From Tenodera sinensis (Eukaryota > Arthropoda > Insecta > Mantodea > Mantidae): a DNA stretch of 64,000 nt. The stretch is from assembly GCA_030765045.1 (NCBI GenBank), contig CM060962.1:147422525-147486524 (forward strand), given 5' to 3'. Under the pieces are notes generated by a model that was not told where the DNA came from, made no database searches, and saw nothing but the letters and a program-made list of their open reading frames with translations. A program made the position numbers and the translations under genes. This document shows positions 1-10,596 of this stretch, piece by piece (position 1 is the first letter of the stretch; every line of letters begins with the position of its first letter).

Positions 1-115
1 AGGTCACAGAAAATTATAGATTGTATTAACAATAAAAAAGAAAACTGTTTTTGTGACTCAGCAGTAGAAGAAAAATAAAGTGCAGAAAAAGTAACTGGAC
101 TTGTCATTTGTAACA
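1..115 (+). repeat. 3' end of a gypsy 5' LTR (gypsy-1)
   Basis: This stretch aligns along its length, with scattered mismatches, to about 4672-4788. Both end in TTTGTAACA. The second copy sits directly downstream of an integrase C-terminus, so I read the two as the 5' and 3' LTRs of one element. The 5' LTR is cut by the window edge. The mismatches mean the copies are old. Confidence 0.6.
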
Positions 116-1240
116 CTGTTGTGAGATTCGAAAACTACAATGAAGGCAATGCTTGAGAAACTGTGGGCTAATATGGCAGAAATGAAATCTGGAATGGAGA
201 AAATGAGAATGAAATAAAGACAGTGAATGGCAAAATGCAGCAGATGGAGACAAAAGTAGATTCCAAGATGCAGCAAATGAAGACCAAAAGGAAAAACTAA
301 ACTACAGAATGGAAGAAATGAAATCCAGAATGGAGAGGTTGGGAAGCAAAGTAACCACATTGAAATTTGGGATGAAAATGGTGAAAACAGAAATGTCCAA
401 GATGAAGATGGGGCTACTGGCAAAGAGCGACAGGCAACTGGTCGATGTGAAGGAAGATACAGAGGAACTTGGCGGGAAGGTGGAATACCTCTGCCAACAC
501 ATTGATGTTGTGGAATATTGTAGTGCCCTGGAAGACTGGTTTGATGACAGCAACAAGGAACTGAATGTTCAAGGAACAGTGGACAGGATAGCATGAACTT
601 GAGAAGGGAGCACCTAGTGGCTGAGATAAGTTAGGCCCGTTTCGGAGAATGGAAGTGTAAGACGCGATGGAGACTAAGGGCCAGCACAGCAATGTGTGCA
701 AGGGGTCCCTAGTGAAGTGTATTGGAGATGTATCCAGTCAGGACATATCATGAACCATCAGCAGGAAAGCCCATGACCAAGCGAGGAATGACCAGTGGGT
801 CATGGGGCATGGAAGAACCATCAGAGCCATCCCATCAAGCGATGCTGTGTGCCTTGGATAGAAGGGTGGAGGAAAATATTGTGTACGGTAGGATACAGGG
901 GAAGCTGTGAGTGGGCGTGAGTGCAGTCGTGACCATGATCCGACCGGACGTGGCGAGTACTTACCATCAAGGAAACTAGATTGACCGTACAAGATAATGG
1001 CGTCATCGTACAACTTCTTGTCTGTGGAAGAAGAGGTCTGTCTGCAGTTGACCTTGGGGCAGAGTATTTTAAGTCTGTGAGGGTTCATCCTAGGGGTGGC
1101 TGAGGAAGTGATCCTTGGGCTGGATGTCCTCAGGAGCCACAAGGCAATGGTCCACAATGGCAGGGGGATCCTGCAAGTCAGACAAGACAAGATAACTAAG
1201 GCTAGGATTTTTATGGAATATCAACATGTAGAACATGTAC
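116..1240 (+). pseudogene. Gypsy-1 gag coiled coil and aspartic protease relic
   Basis: Directly after the LTR end, the plus strand encodes Met/Lys/Glu-rich coiled-coil segments (about 140-590) typical of the N-terminal Gag of some arthropod Ty3/gypsy elements. At about 905-1190 the readable pieces include VTMIRPDV and VILGLDVLRSH, which match the body and C-terminal flap end of a retropepsin. The protease would cut the Gag-Pol polyprotein inside the virus-like particle. The reading frame is broken by stops and frameshifts, and the active-site triad is not readable. RT and RNase H do not follow; the sequence changes character after about 1240. A similar coiled-coil gag relic lies at 9200-9600 on the other strand. 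This is a dead fragment. Confidence 0.65.
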
Positions 1241-1342
1241 ATATTTATTTAATAATATTAGGTGAAATATGTACCATTACATAAAAAGTTTTAGAATATG
1301 TAATATTAATTTAATTTAGTTTTTATATAAATGATGTATCCC

Positions 1343-1680
1343 AATGTTGTTGTTGTTGTTAGCTAATGCTGGATTTCTGACAATGAAGTCATTAATCCTC
1401 TTGCTCTCCAATATTTTTCACTGATGATATTGAAGAGAGCAATAGCAGTAATAGTAACCACTTTTTAGAGAGCACCATATTTTTATGTTTTGGCAGTCAC
1501 ATCGCTCTTTCACAACCCCCAGAATGTCTGGAGGACCACACCTGTCGGTTTACGGGTCTCAACGACCTGACCGGGAGAATTATCAAAATAAATTCACTGA
1601 CCACATCCTCTGATCACCAATCAGAGGACGTATTACATGCCATGACAGGTCAGCATGTTAGGGGTTAAGAGGTTATAGAG
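1343..1680 (-). mobile_element. Internally deleted LINE: 5' UTR joined to 3' end
   Basis: Read on the minus strand, 1680 to about 1434 matches the 5' UTR that precedes the LINE ORF at 26013-26265 (AACCTCTTAACCCCTAACATG at the start, GGTGCTCTCTAAAAAG near the end). It is followed at once, at 1425-1343, by the LINE 3' end (AATATTGGAGAGC, GTCAGAAATCCAGCATTAGC, then a CAA-repeat tail). All coding sequence between is missing. The result is a ~335-bp element with both LINE ends, which could be mobilised in trans. I did not find a convincing target duplication. Confidence 0.65.
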
Positions 1681-1684
1681 AAAT

Positions 1685-2100
1685 TATAGAAATGGAGAGG
1701 TTGGAAAAATAAAGACTCCCTAGCCCTCGGTAACCCTAATAGCATCGGGGTCGGAAGAGAACAAGAGATGACCAAGGTAAGGTCAGATAGAAAAGTTACA
1801 GTGAGGAGCAAAACACCAGTAAGTGGAAGTAATGTTCTGCTCAGCTTGGGTACCTTGTGGTCGCTATTCACATATCCCCCTAGACGGAGACCCCTGAGTC
1901 TAGGTACTACATTGTATCCCAATGTACTTACTTCAATCTGATTTGCAATACACATCAGATACATCCCCAAGTTTTCCATTGTCATGGAATTCTGCCGATC
2001 AGAGAGGATGTTTTTATATAAGAAAATGACCTTTTCACATCACAGGAACTTGCTGATGCAAATTTAAGTAGCTTAAATCTTTCAGGAGAGATATAGTCTA
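1685..2100. other. No recognised feature
   Basis: I see no coding signature, terminal repeat or tRNA-like motif here. The minus-strand ORF at 1665-1985 overlaps the LINE 5' end and has no recognisable domain. Confidence 0.5.
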
Positions 2101-3330
2101 GAGGCTTCTCTTCTTTGCCACTGAGGGTCTTGTTCACTGATATCACTGTCGAGAAGCCACGGTTTCTCTACATAACAGTCTCAAATTTCTTCATTACTTG
2201 TATTGCAATAGTCCCTTCAACAGCATTCAATTTGGATTTCACAGCTTCCACAGTGTTCAATGATGCCTTCAGTGGCATACCACAAATTTCAATTCAAAAT
2301 ACTGTCAGCAGTGAATCCAAAACTGTTTGGATATAAGCTAATTGGCATTGTACTTAAGGCACGTTGGACATCATTCACTGAAACTGCTGATTTACCTGAA
2401 ACAAATTTATCGTGGACTTCACATCTTGAAAATGTTTACTATAAAAGCAGGCAGCTTCAATCCACATATTCCTTCTAGTCAGGACAGCTTCAGGGGGCAA
2501 TTTCACATTTGGTAATTGTTCTGTGTAGTGCAACATACATTGGGGAACTTTTAACAAATACTTTCTTGGTGTTTGAAATAATGCTGTTCACTTGTGGTTA
2601 TTTACTTCATGCTTTTTTGGCAACACATTGCAGTCCATGGATGAGACAAGTGAAATGGGTCATATTTTGATAGAACCCATGTAAAGCAGTTCCCACTGCA
2701 GCTTCAGAATAGAGAACAAGAACTCCTATCTTCTTCAGTGCCTTCAGGTCACAACACTAAGTCCATCATTCACAGGTAGCTTTTTCGGAGTGTAGAATTA
2801 TTAGGTACCTGCCTCCCACGATACTTCTCTAAAACTGTTATATTTAGGTACCTTGAGTTTGTACCATTGAATATTTGTGGCAACCATAACAGTACACATT
2901 TCATAGAAGAATGCATTCCTTGCACTTGAAGACATTTGCACTGTAGATAGAAGAACTTGATTTTTTTAGATGTTTGTAGTGCTTTATTCCTAGTATGTAG
3001 GGCATTGTGCACATATGTTGGTCAAGTTCTCATTTCATTGAGCATGTAATCTTCTTATCACAAGCCTGGTAGAGAAATCACTGTTCCATTGTTGGTGAAT
3101 GAATCATCTATTGCAACCCATGACTTTAAATTGGTGACATTGTAGGTGGAATTCAGTTAAATACTAAATGTACAAGCTCAAGAATAAACTTCATTGACCT
3201 TACACGCTGATTAACTGAAGAAAATTGAGCCTGTTTTTGTCATGGTACAGACAGGCCGACAACAATTAAAGCAGTAATATATTGTGGGAATCCTTTATTG
3301 CTATCTTCTATAGCTCCCTCTCTTAGCGTA
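2100..3330 (-). pseudogene. hAT-like transposase relic (hAT-1)
   Basis: The minus strand at 2380-2560 reads LPPEAVLTRRNMWIEAACFY. This corresponds to a conserved block (LPPKPVLTRCNTWIEAVHFY) encoded on the minus strand near 57700-57770. Both are followed upstream in the gene by a shared segment meaning 'MDCN(V/M)LPK' (DNA GGCAACA..TTGCAGTCCATG at 2620-2640 and 57898-57918). The block is typical of BED-type/hAT transposase-like proteins. Only fragments are readable between stops, and no DDE residues or terminal repeats are identified. The downstream end and exact limits are uncertain. Confidence 0.45.
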
Positions 3331-3574
3331 GAAATCCTATTATGTGCAAATATAGGCTACTCTTTTTTTTTTCTTCCCCTCTGTACAAAGATGCTCAGAT
3401 AATTTGCAAACTGAATAATCCACACACAAATAATTAGGACACTGCATCTCCATTGTAAAAAAAATATATATATAGTAAGAGGCAGAATATGTTACTTTTA
3501 ATAAATAAGGTAAAAATATGTAAAAAAAAATTAATATTACAAATAGAAGCACTAATAACAGTGAAGTATTCTTC

Positions 3575-3702
3575 ATGTTTGAGGTAATTTTGAGTCACTT
3601 TTTTACACTCGCCTTCACTTAAATTGTTTAAAAACTTCCTGTTTTTAAACAGTTTAAGTGAAGGTGAGTGTAAAAAAGTGACTCAAAATGACCTCAAACT
3701 TG
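3575..3702. repeat. Near-perfect long palindrome (fold-back, possible MITE)
   Basis: Two ~60-bp arms face each other around a ~6-bp loop (CTTCCT, about 3635-3640). The left arm contains GTTTGAGGT, TTTTGAGTCACTTTTTTACA and TTCACTTAAATTG. The right arm contains their reverse complements, with only a few mismatches and one-base gaps. There is no open reading frame. A transcript would fold into a long hairpin, and a single-strand DNA form would cruciform. A short fold-back MITE is the simplest reading, although no target duplication is clear. Confidence 0.75.
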
Positions 3703-3949
3703 TAAACAAATGTCCCTATGGTCAGATATGTAAAATATGTAAGAATAACATGTCATATGATAGCTAAGGTTCTAAATTCATGGACATTTATCAATTTTAC
3801 TTATGTATAAGCAAAGGGAAAGAATATGTATCTATGCACAAATCCTAGCTCTAAAGGTAACACACCGAAGTCCCAGTTAACATTTTGAGGCCTGCAGAGT
3901 ATCCCTGGCGTTCATTGCAGTTGGCCTAGGAGCAAGGTAGCTGCAAAGG

Positions 3950-4285
3950 TGCACCAGGAAGGTCGCAATCATGGAATCCTGTGAGTCGTTTTCATGTATG
4001 CAGGATGGTCCATCAACACCCCCGGGTGGAGGGCAATCTGACGAAGACCCTCACAGCTGGTTAGCCTTCCACAGAGGTTTCAAGCAGATTGGCATACATC
4101 ACCCTACCTGGACCAATGAGCGCTACCCAACAGTGATGCCAGGGTCATGCCACATGGAGACGTTTGATGGCATAGTCTACTGCATCCAGAGACTGCCCCA
4201 AGGGAAGATGTTGATGTTAAAACTTGGATCATCTAGCAAACTGCAACAGTGCTGCTCAGGATGACCAAGCCTGAGGAGGGAGCAG
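3950..4285 (+). pseudogene. Gypsy-1 integrase C-terminus
   Basis: The plus strand reads IVYCIQRLPQGKMLMLKL at about 4165-4230, which matches the chromodomain-proximal end of Ty3/gypsy integrases (pattern VVYRIQR.PR.KM.VVH). The end of pol is followed by a purine-rich tract, GAGGAGGGAGCAG (4273-4285), that would serve as the polypurine tract for plus-strand DNA synthesis. It abuts the 3' LTR. The upstream pol is missing in the window between 1240 and 3950. Confidence 0.65.
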
Positions 4286-4788
4286 TGTGATGATGGCTGA
4301 CTGCTGCACATCAAAGAGAGCCAAGTTTGACTACCTCTCACCACTGTGCAATGAATAAACAAGGTAGCAATGTAGCAGGCTGGAACAAGGACAGATTTTT
4401 CTCGATTCAGAAGCTGTTCAGGTGTTGGTGCATCTACAAGACGTTTCTTGATAAAAGGTGTATTTTCCAGAGAATTCACTGGTAATTTATCTGGCCTATA
4501 TAAGCTAGTCACATGGCAAAAGAAGACAGTTTTTAAGTGTTGAAGTACTTCCCGAGTTGTGCGTTGGAACAGTTTTTAGTGAGTGATTCATTGGAGCTGT
4601 TTGTGTGAAAAAACAAGCAGTATTAGCATTTTGTGTCAAGATTATGATAAGTCAGAACAGCTGTGAGTTGCAAGGTAACAACAAATTGTAGATTTTGTTA
4701 ACGATGAAAAAAAGAGAACTGTTTTTGTGAGTCACTTATAAGAGAAACAAAGTGACAGAAAAAGTAACTAGACTTGCCATTTGTAACA
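4286..4788 (+). repeat. Gypsy-1 3' LTR
   Basis: It begins TGTGATGATGG immediately after the polypurine tract and ends TTTGTAACA, giving the usual TGT...ACA ends and about 503 bp. A TATA-like box, CCTATATAAG, lies at 4494-4503 and would be the LTR promoter. The last ~117 bp match positions 1-115. The start could alternatively be TGTAGCAGGC at 4371. Confidence 0.6.
4494..4503 (+). promoter_or_regulatory. TATA-like box in gypsy-1 LTR
   Basis: CCTATATAAG sits about 290 bp before the LTR end, a position expected for the U3/R boundary promoter of an LTR retrotransposon. Function in this decayed copy is inferred only. Confidence 0.4.
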
Positions 4789-4935
4789 ATATTATCAACT
4801 ATTCTCTTATCTTTCCTAAATTATGGCTAAAATTCTGATAGTTTGTTCTCTTTCTTAGCCCAAACTTATAACCTTCTAGCCAAGACTTCAATAAAATTTT
4901 TCCCTCATATTGATAATAAACTTATTGCTCTTTAA

Positions 4936-5965
4936 CCTCTTCAGCAATATGGACGTGAAATCACGTCCGTTTAAAATGACGGATGAGCGATATGGGCGTG
5001 TATACATGTCCTGTGCGTTTGTGCATTTAACCCTTATTTATCCCTTATCTAACTCAACTTATTTTATTTTTCCCTTTATGAAACATTTAAGTAAAGTCTA
5101 TATACTTTACTGGCTTACCTTTATATGTTCCTTGTGCAGTGATATGCCTCAAAACAAGGATAAACACACAAGGGTACATCTCCACATTCGCGAATTCCCT
5201 TCTGGCGGCACACAAAACACTTTCGAGATGGGCTTCTTTGCTGTTGGTGGTATCCTTTTAGGATAATGTTTTCCTTGAAGTCTGAGGGGTGCAGGGTTCT
5301 GGATTTTCTACCCCCAACGTGGTATTGTTCAATTAGGCTGCGAGCTATTGATAGTCGGATGTCCAGGTAGGTCATTGTCCTGTGTGGGTTTATAGCTCTC
5401 CAAATTACTAAACAATTGTATATGGTTATTTCCAGTTGGTGCAAAAATACCTTTTTATACAACTTCTCACTTCAGCTACAAGCAGGAAAGTATATGTATG
5501 TATTTTAACAAAGAAAGAAACGGAGTCTACTAAGTTACGAAACACACACAAGCAAAAGTTGCAAACATGCTTTATTCTGATGACTCAGAAACCACGCATA
5601 CACTAGTGCTTTATGTCACATTATGCCTTGCTTTACTGCCGCATAAGCCACACATACAATGGGTCGACTACTGTTTCTTTCAGAGAACTTATATTAGTTG
5701 CGTTCGACAGAGCAAAGTTAACTTTTCACTACAGTGAAGCAAAATAGTGCCATTTCAACGTTTTGTAAATGCAACTCAACTTTGCTGATGATGTACATGT
5801 ATACTGCATATAACAAGTTTTATACCAGTTTTTATTTCATTAAAATAACTTAATATTTACACAAAATACAGCTGTGTATATACAAAGCACTTTAAATGCC
5901 CTGCGCTGGATAGTGGGTAGCAGTTCTCGGCTCACAGACGTTTTAAATGGCCATTACCCAAGAGG
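4936..5965 (-). mobile_element. Internally deleted piggyBac element (piggyBac-1)
   Basis: Both ends are flanked by the piggyBac target TTAA (4932-4935 and 5966-5969). Inside, the left end reads CCTCTTCAGCAATATGG and the right end, reverse complemented, reads CCTCTTGGGTAATGGCC, an imperfect terminal inverted repeat. At ~1.03 kb it is less than half the usual 2.4-2.5 kb. Only the 3' part of the transposase gene remains. Confidence 0.75.
5121..5462 (-). pseudogene. piggyBac transposase C-terminus with cysteine-rich domain
   Basis: The ~113-residue open stretch starts MYKKVFLHQLEITIYNC, the typical pre-terminal helix of piggyBac transposases (KWYKKLFFHLLD type). It ends with CFVCRQKG and PLCVYPCFEAYHC, the C-terminal cysteine-rich zinc-binding domain that in this family contacts the terminal repeats. 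The DDD catalytic core is absent, so it cannot transpose by itself. The Met is unlikely to be a native start. The frame is intact across the domain. Confidence 0.7.
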
Positions 5966-5969
5966 TTAA

Positions 5970-6450
5970 TTGGCTGGAGTGTTTACGTCTCTCTTGCTCT
6001 TGTAAGTGGATACTTCAATACTCATTCTCCAGAGATTTGTACCCTTCCTCCATCAAATATATAACTTATTGTTCTCTGTAATAATCCCTTTTGTTTTTAT
6101 CCTTAATCCATACTTTCCACCATTTCCCTGGAATTCCATCCATTCCTCAAACCTGGTTGTTCTTTAAGTTCCTAACTTCTTCCCATATCTCCAAATTTCT
6201 GATTTCCTTGTCCAAATCATCAACCTGCCACACTGTCACAATACTTTGTATTATATGCTAACCTTTGTGCACTTAACTAATCTTTAAAATAGTTAAACCA
6301 TGACTGTACCAACTCATTTTTCATAGCCTTACCTGATACATTTTCCTATTCCTCATACCTTTTGATTACCTTGTGTATTTTCAGCTTCCATTAGCCTAAT
6401 GCTAATATAATCTCCCATGTTCCATTTTCTTAAATTCAACAAGGCATCTG
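5970..6450. other. No recognised feature
   Basis: This is AT-rich, pyrimidine-biased DNA without a readable domain, terminal repeat or tRNA-like box. Confidence 0.5.
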
Positions 6451-6599
6451 TACGAGGGCTGTCCCGATACTACCTGACCTGACATAGTCATTCAAACAAA
6501 TGGCTAAGAAAGTACCAATCTTATAAAGCTTAAGTTTTAAGTTTACGATGCTATGTTGTTTGGTATTTCTTTGGCAGCCATTAGTAGTGAGTGCTCTCA

Positions 6600-7585
6600 A
6601 CAAGTTTGTAATTATTGATAAAACTGGTCATCATTATGTGACATTTGAATGGTCAAGCTCCAACTAATATTAAAGTTGAGCTAGATTCTACTCTGGGGGA
6701 GTCTGCTCCTTTGTTCACTACAGTAAAATATTGGGTGGCAGAATTTAAGCGAGGCCATACAAGTTGCCAAGACGAGCATCACAATGGTCGACCAAGTGAG
6801 ATGATCACTCCAAACCTTGTAAAGAAAGTCCACAAAATGGTATTTGATGGCCGTTGACTCAAAAGTGTGCAAGCTAGCAGACATTGCAGCCATTTCAAAA
6901 AGTACTGTACATCACATACTCGCTGAAAATTAGGACAACAGAAAGCTGTGTGCAGGATGGCTGCTGCGTGTACTCAAAATGGAACAAAAGCAGCGTTGCA
7001 AGGATGTTTCAGTCGAGTGTTTGGTGATGTTTTGCTACAAGAAGGCTGAGTTTTTGCGTCAATTCATAACCATGGATGAAAAATGGGTCCATCACTTCAC
7101 ACCTCAAATGAAGGAACAGTCAAAACAGTGAACTGAAAGGGGAGAATCGGATCCAAAGATGGTGAAGACAGTTCCATCTGCAGACAAGGTCATGGTGCCA
7201 GTTTTTTCGGAACTTCCATTGATTATCTGCAAAAAGGAAAAGCAATCAATGGCGAGTATTATGACAACTTGTTGCACCGTTTGAGTGATGAAATCAAGCA
7301 AAAACAGCTGCATTTAGCAAAAAAGAAAGTTTTGTTTCATCAAGATAATGCACTAGTTCAGACATCCATTATAGTCATGGCCAAAAATCAATGAGTTAAA
7401 GTTTGAATTGCTTTCTCATGCTCCCTGTTCTCCAGATTTAGTCCCCTCTGATTATTCTTTGTTTCCAAACTTGAAACAATGGCTGGGTGGTAACATTTGC
7501 CAGGAGAGAGTCTGCAGTTGATGGCTATTTTGTAGAGCTTGACAATTCTCGCTATAAACTGGGTATCGAAGCTTTTGAGCAGTGA
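6600..7585 (+). pseudogene. Mariner transposase relic
   Basis: Readable pieces in order are a helix-turn-helix stretch (VKYWVAEFKRGHTSCQDE, 6725-6780), TMDEKWVHHFTP (7070-7105, carrying the first catalytic Asp region), LQKGKAINGEYYDNLL (7220-7275) and KKVLFHQDNA (7320-7350, second Asp). The third Asp block (SPDLAPSDY in relatives) is scrambled by frameshifts at 7420-7460. The family cuts and pastes at TA sites through a DD34D site. Several stops and frameshifts make this copy inactive. Confidence 0.75.
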
Positions 7586-7592
7586 TAGAAAA

Positions 7593-7757
7593 AGTTGTTG
7601 TTGTTAGCTAATGCTGGATTTCTGACAATGAAGTCATTAATCCTCTTGCTCTCCAACATTTTTCACTGATGGATGGGGTGTTAGAAATGGCTGGGCATAT
7701 TTGAAGGTGGTCTCGGTCCATTTCCTCTTGCAGATCACACAGAGGACAGAGTGGTGA
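7593..7757 (-). mobile_element. 5'-truncated LINE 3' end inserted in mariner-1
   Basis: The plus strand begins GTTGTTGTTGTTAGC and continues with the same 3'-end sequence as at 1343-1425, so the LINE lies on the minus strand with its CAA tail at the left. It is flanked by imperfect copies of GAAAAAG (AGAAAAAG at 7584-7592 and TGAAAAAAG just after the insert), a candidate target duplication. It splits the last codons of the mariner gene. Confidence 0.65.
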
Positions 7758-8079
7758 AGAATATATTGAGCTGAAAAAAGACTGTGTAGAGAAATAAGGA
7801 TGTTTTTTCCAAAAATGTTTGTATTTTCTTTGTTAGGTTATTTCTGGGACAATCCTTGTATTTCCATCCTTCTGTCATAAAATTTACTCTAGATTCCTCA
7901 TTCCCCTCCTGCCCCCATCTTATTCTCTTTCAACTCTCTTTTTCATTATTATACATTCCATATACCATCCACCCCTATGTTTTGTCTTCCTTTTGCTTAT
8001 TTTCATTTGATCCCTTGCAGTTTTTGTTATTGTTACTATTTTCTTAATCATTTCCTCTGAACTATTTATGTTAAGTATA

Positions 8080-8464
8080 CAGGAGAACCCCATTAATCCA
8101 AATTAATTGGGGGTGTGGTCTGTTCAGATTGAGGAACATTCGGATTATCAAAAAAAAAGTATATAAATTCAGCTGTAGCGGCTACAAGTTAACATAGCGT
8201 AGCGACGTGAGGAAGTGACAACGTTACCATTACCACACACAATATAATGACTGTGTACAACATAATGACAATGCATTCAATGTAACAACAATGTATTCTT
8301 CTGACCTGTGGACATAGCTGACGGATATTATAATGGCAGTATGTAGGTAGTTCAGTTTTAATGAGCTTGTCAGATCTATAATAAAAATGCTTTCTCTACA
8401 CTACAAATAAGCTTTAAATTTTTTGAATTATGGATTTTGTGTTCAGATTTGTGAAGTTCCATTG
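8080..8464. mobile_element. pogo/Tigger-like MITE
   Basis: TA (8078-8079, 8465-8466) flanks an element starting CAGGAGAACCCCATTAATCC, with a right end that reverse complements to CAATGGAACTTCACAAATCT. The ends resemble pogo/Tigger termini (CAGTGGAACCYCGATTATCC pattern). Its 385 bp have no transposase. I infer a non-autonomous element. Confidence 0.5.
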
Positions 8465-8466
8465 TA

Positions 8467-9190
8467 GTTGTATCTCAGTCCAAATTATGCATAAAAATTA
8501 TACGCTGCGCCAAATAAGGGGATTGACAGTTGCTACCCGCGTGGTGGAAGGGTCTAAATGAACAGGAGGGAATGGGTGCGTCATGGGGATCGTCATGGCA
8601 ACGAAAAGAGCAACCAATTAGAGCTAAGATGTTTCCATAGCTACACTAAATGCTAAACCAGTGTTGTCTACTTTTTAACACGTGATTAGTGTGTGCTTGA
8701 CCTGCAATCTAGCAGTAACATAAACTATGTGTCTTATCTTGTTTTCCCTGTAATATATACAATGTCTCCCTCCAGCTGCAGCTTGCAATGTTTGTATCAG
8801 AGATTGCGTGTGTGCTGACAAGTTCGTTAGCATCATACTACTTATTGTGGTTATTTGCCTTGTATTTACATGTGTATTTGCATATGTTGTGAGCATTTAC
8901 AACCGTCTCACTCTTTCAATGAATAAGTATCTGGATGACCGAGCTTTGCTCGGCATTTTTCGCCCGTTTTTGTGAAATCTTTTTTTTGGGGAGGGGGGAG
9001 AAGATACTTACTTAGATAAACCTGAAAGACAAAACGTTAACTAAATAATAATTTTTGTCGCAGTTGTTAAGAGTCATTTCCGAGATACAAGAGAGATAGA
9101 AATACATACAAATATTTCATAAACACCATCATTTCAGCTGAAAAACGTATACTGCTGAACGCATCCTCCCCATAGATATCCACTTAGTTT
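8467..9190. other. No recognised feature
   Basis: No domain, terminal repeat or RNA-gene signature was found. There is one T-rich run near 8970 followed by a G-rich stretch. Confidence 0.45.
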
Positions 9191-9194
9191 GAGG

Positions 9195-9610
9195 TTTTCG
9201 TCGAGCATTTGTTCCATTATGTAGTTCAGTTCTTTGGTGCTGCGATTGACTCCAGGCCATTAACACGTTGGCCAAGGTCCTTCATATTTCTGTCGAGTTC
9301 TTCCATGGCTTCCTTAACCTGGCCAGTCGCTCGTTTGTATTCTCCGATAGATCTATCTTCATATTGGAGATTCCCGCCTTCATCTTTTCCATTTCGGAGT
9401 TTACATTTTCAATTTGGCTTCCATTTTTGTTTCCATTTTGTCCATTTTTGTTCCCATATTTTCTATTCCGTAATTTACATTTTTCCAATTCGGCTTTCAT
9501 ACTTGTTTCCTCTACCGCATTCCGGAATTCATTTCATTCCCCTTTCTGTCCATCTTGGCTAACATTTGTTTCATCAACTGTTTCATGTCGTGCTTTTCAT
9601 TGCACTCCTG
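9195..9610 (-). pseudogene. Gypsy-type gag coiled-coil relic
   Basis: The minus strand encodes a Lys/Glu/Met/Asn-rich coiled coil (KMDKMETKME-like and SEMEKMKAGISNMKIDL pieces). It resembles the gag start at 140-590 in composition and phrasing. Frames are broken. No LTR, protease or polymerase is attached. I read it as an isolated gag fragment of the same gypsy group as gypsy-1. Confidence 0.45.
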
Positions 9611-9764
9611 ACACCAATTGTGATTACTTTACTTTTTTAACTATTTCTTTATTTTTTACTAAAACATACTGGAGCGACACTAAGCAAAAGCACTGTTGAA
9701 CAATAACAAATAATACAGAAAGAAAAGCTGGTTGATAGAGCCATGTGAATGTACTGCACATTTC

Positions 9765-10435
9765 TGTTTCAATCACATAGAAAATTGTATGAATTGTTCA
9801 TCGAAGCGGAATTGGTGAAAGAAATGTGATTGTGTTTACTAAAGAAAAATGGGTAGAAAGACTGTGTGAATGTATACGTTGGACTTATATTTAAAATGTG
9901 TGGCAAAATGTATGGATTGTTTGTGGAATAGGGAGTAGGTAGTATGTTAGGTAAAAGAAAAGGGAGTAGAGAAAACCATGTGAACGTAATACGGTGCATG
10001 GCAAAATGAACTCCATAAAAACCTTTTTCATGGCGATCGCTCAACCAGCTTTGGAGTTTACTCACTCTTCAAGATACGATACGTATAGGTGTTGGCATGT
10101 ATGAAGTTGATAAACGATACAGAATAACATGTGAATTGTTAGGTAAAACAAAAGTGAATAGAAAAAATAGTATGAATGTAATACGTTGTATTTCTGTTTC
10201 AAGCATATAGCAAATTGTATGTTGAAGAGCGGGTAGCGAAAGAAGACTGATCGTGTCTCATAAACGAAGAATTAGTAGAGCAAATCGTGTGAATGTAATA
10301 CGTTGCGTTTATATTTCAATCATAGAAAATTATATGAATTGTATGTTGAAGAGCAAACAGAGAATAAATGAATGTGCTACATAAAGAAAACATAAAAAAA
10401 AAGCGAGTAGAAAACCATTTAAAAACTTTCTCCAT
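9765..10435 (-). repeat. ~122-bp satellite-like repeat, minus orientation
   Basis: The phrases GAATGTAATACGTTG, TGTATGTTGAAGAGC and ATAGAAAATTGTATGAATTG recur several times. Their reverse complements are the repeating phrases at 23090-23790 and 25128-25560. Copies are diverged and partly deleted. It looks like internal tandem repeats of a larger element, possibly Helitron-like, but no helicase or Helitron end is visible. Confidence 0.55.
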
Positions 10436-10518
10436 GAAAAAAATATATGTACGTGCCAAATTTCGCAGTGATTAAGTGGTTTTCAAGATTAACAGTTATA
10501 TATACAAACATCCAATTT

Positions 10519-10592
10519 TTGTGTGTGGGTGTGGGTGGGGGTGGGGGTGGGTGTGGGTGTGTGTGCGTGTGCGCGTGCGCGCGCATTCGTGC
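10519..10592 (+). repeat. GT/GC-rich microsatellite
   Basis: It is an impure (GT)n/(GGGTGT)n/(GC)n tract. It abuts the LINE fragment at 10597 where the LINE tail should be, so the expansion may have replaced that tail. Confidence 0.85.
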
Positions 10593-10596
10593 TTTC

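Larger units (their letters stand above)
6453..7858 (+). mobile_element. Mariner element with LINE insertion (mariner-1)
   Basis: TA dinucleotides flank the element (6451-6452 and 7859-7860). The left end CGAGGGCTGTCCCGATACTA matches the reverse complement of the right end, CAAGGATTGTCCCAGAAATA. The 1406-bp length includes a ~170-bp LINE 3' fragment, so the original was about 1.24 kb, normal for mariner. The transposase relic runs between the ends in the same direction. Confidence 0.8.

Noticed and set aside
58..594. 178-residue minus-strand ORF
   Set aside because: Shadow of the gag coiled coil on the plus strand; low-complexity Phe/Ser/Leu composition from the reverse complement of Lys/Glu codons.
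9209..9699. Plus-strand Phe-rich ORFs
   Set aside because: Antisense of the gag coiled-coil relic; no membrane-protein pattern beyond composition.
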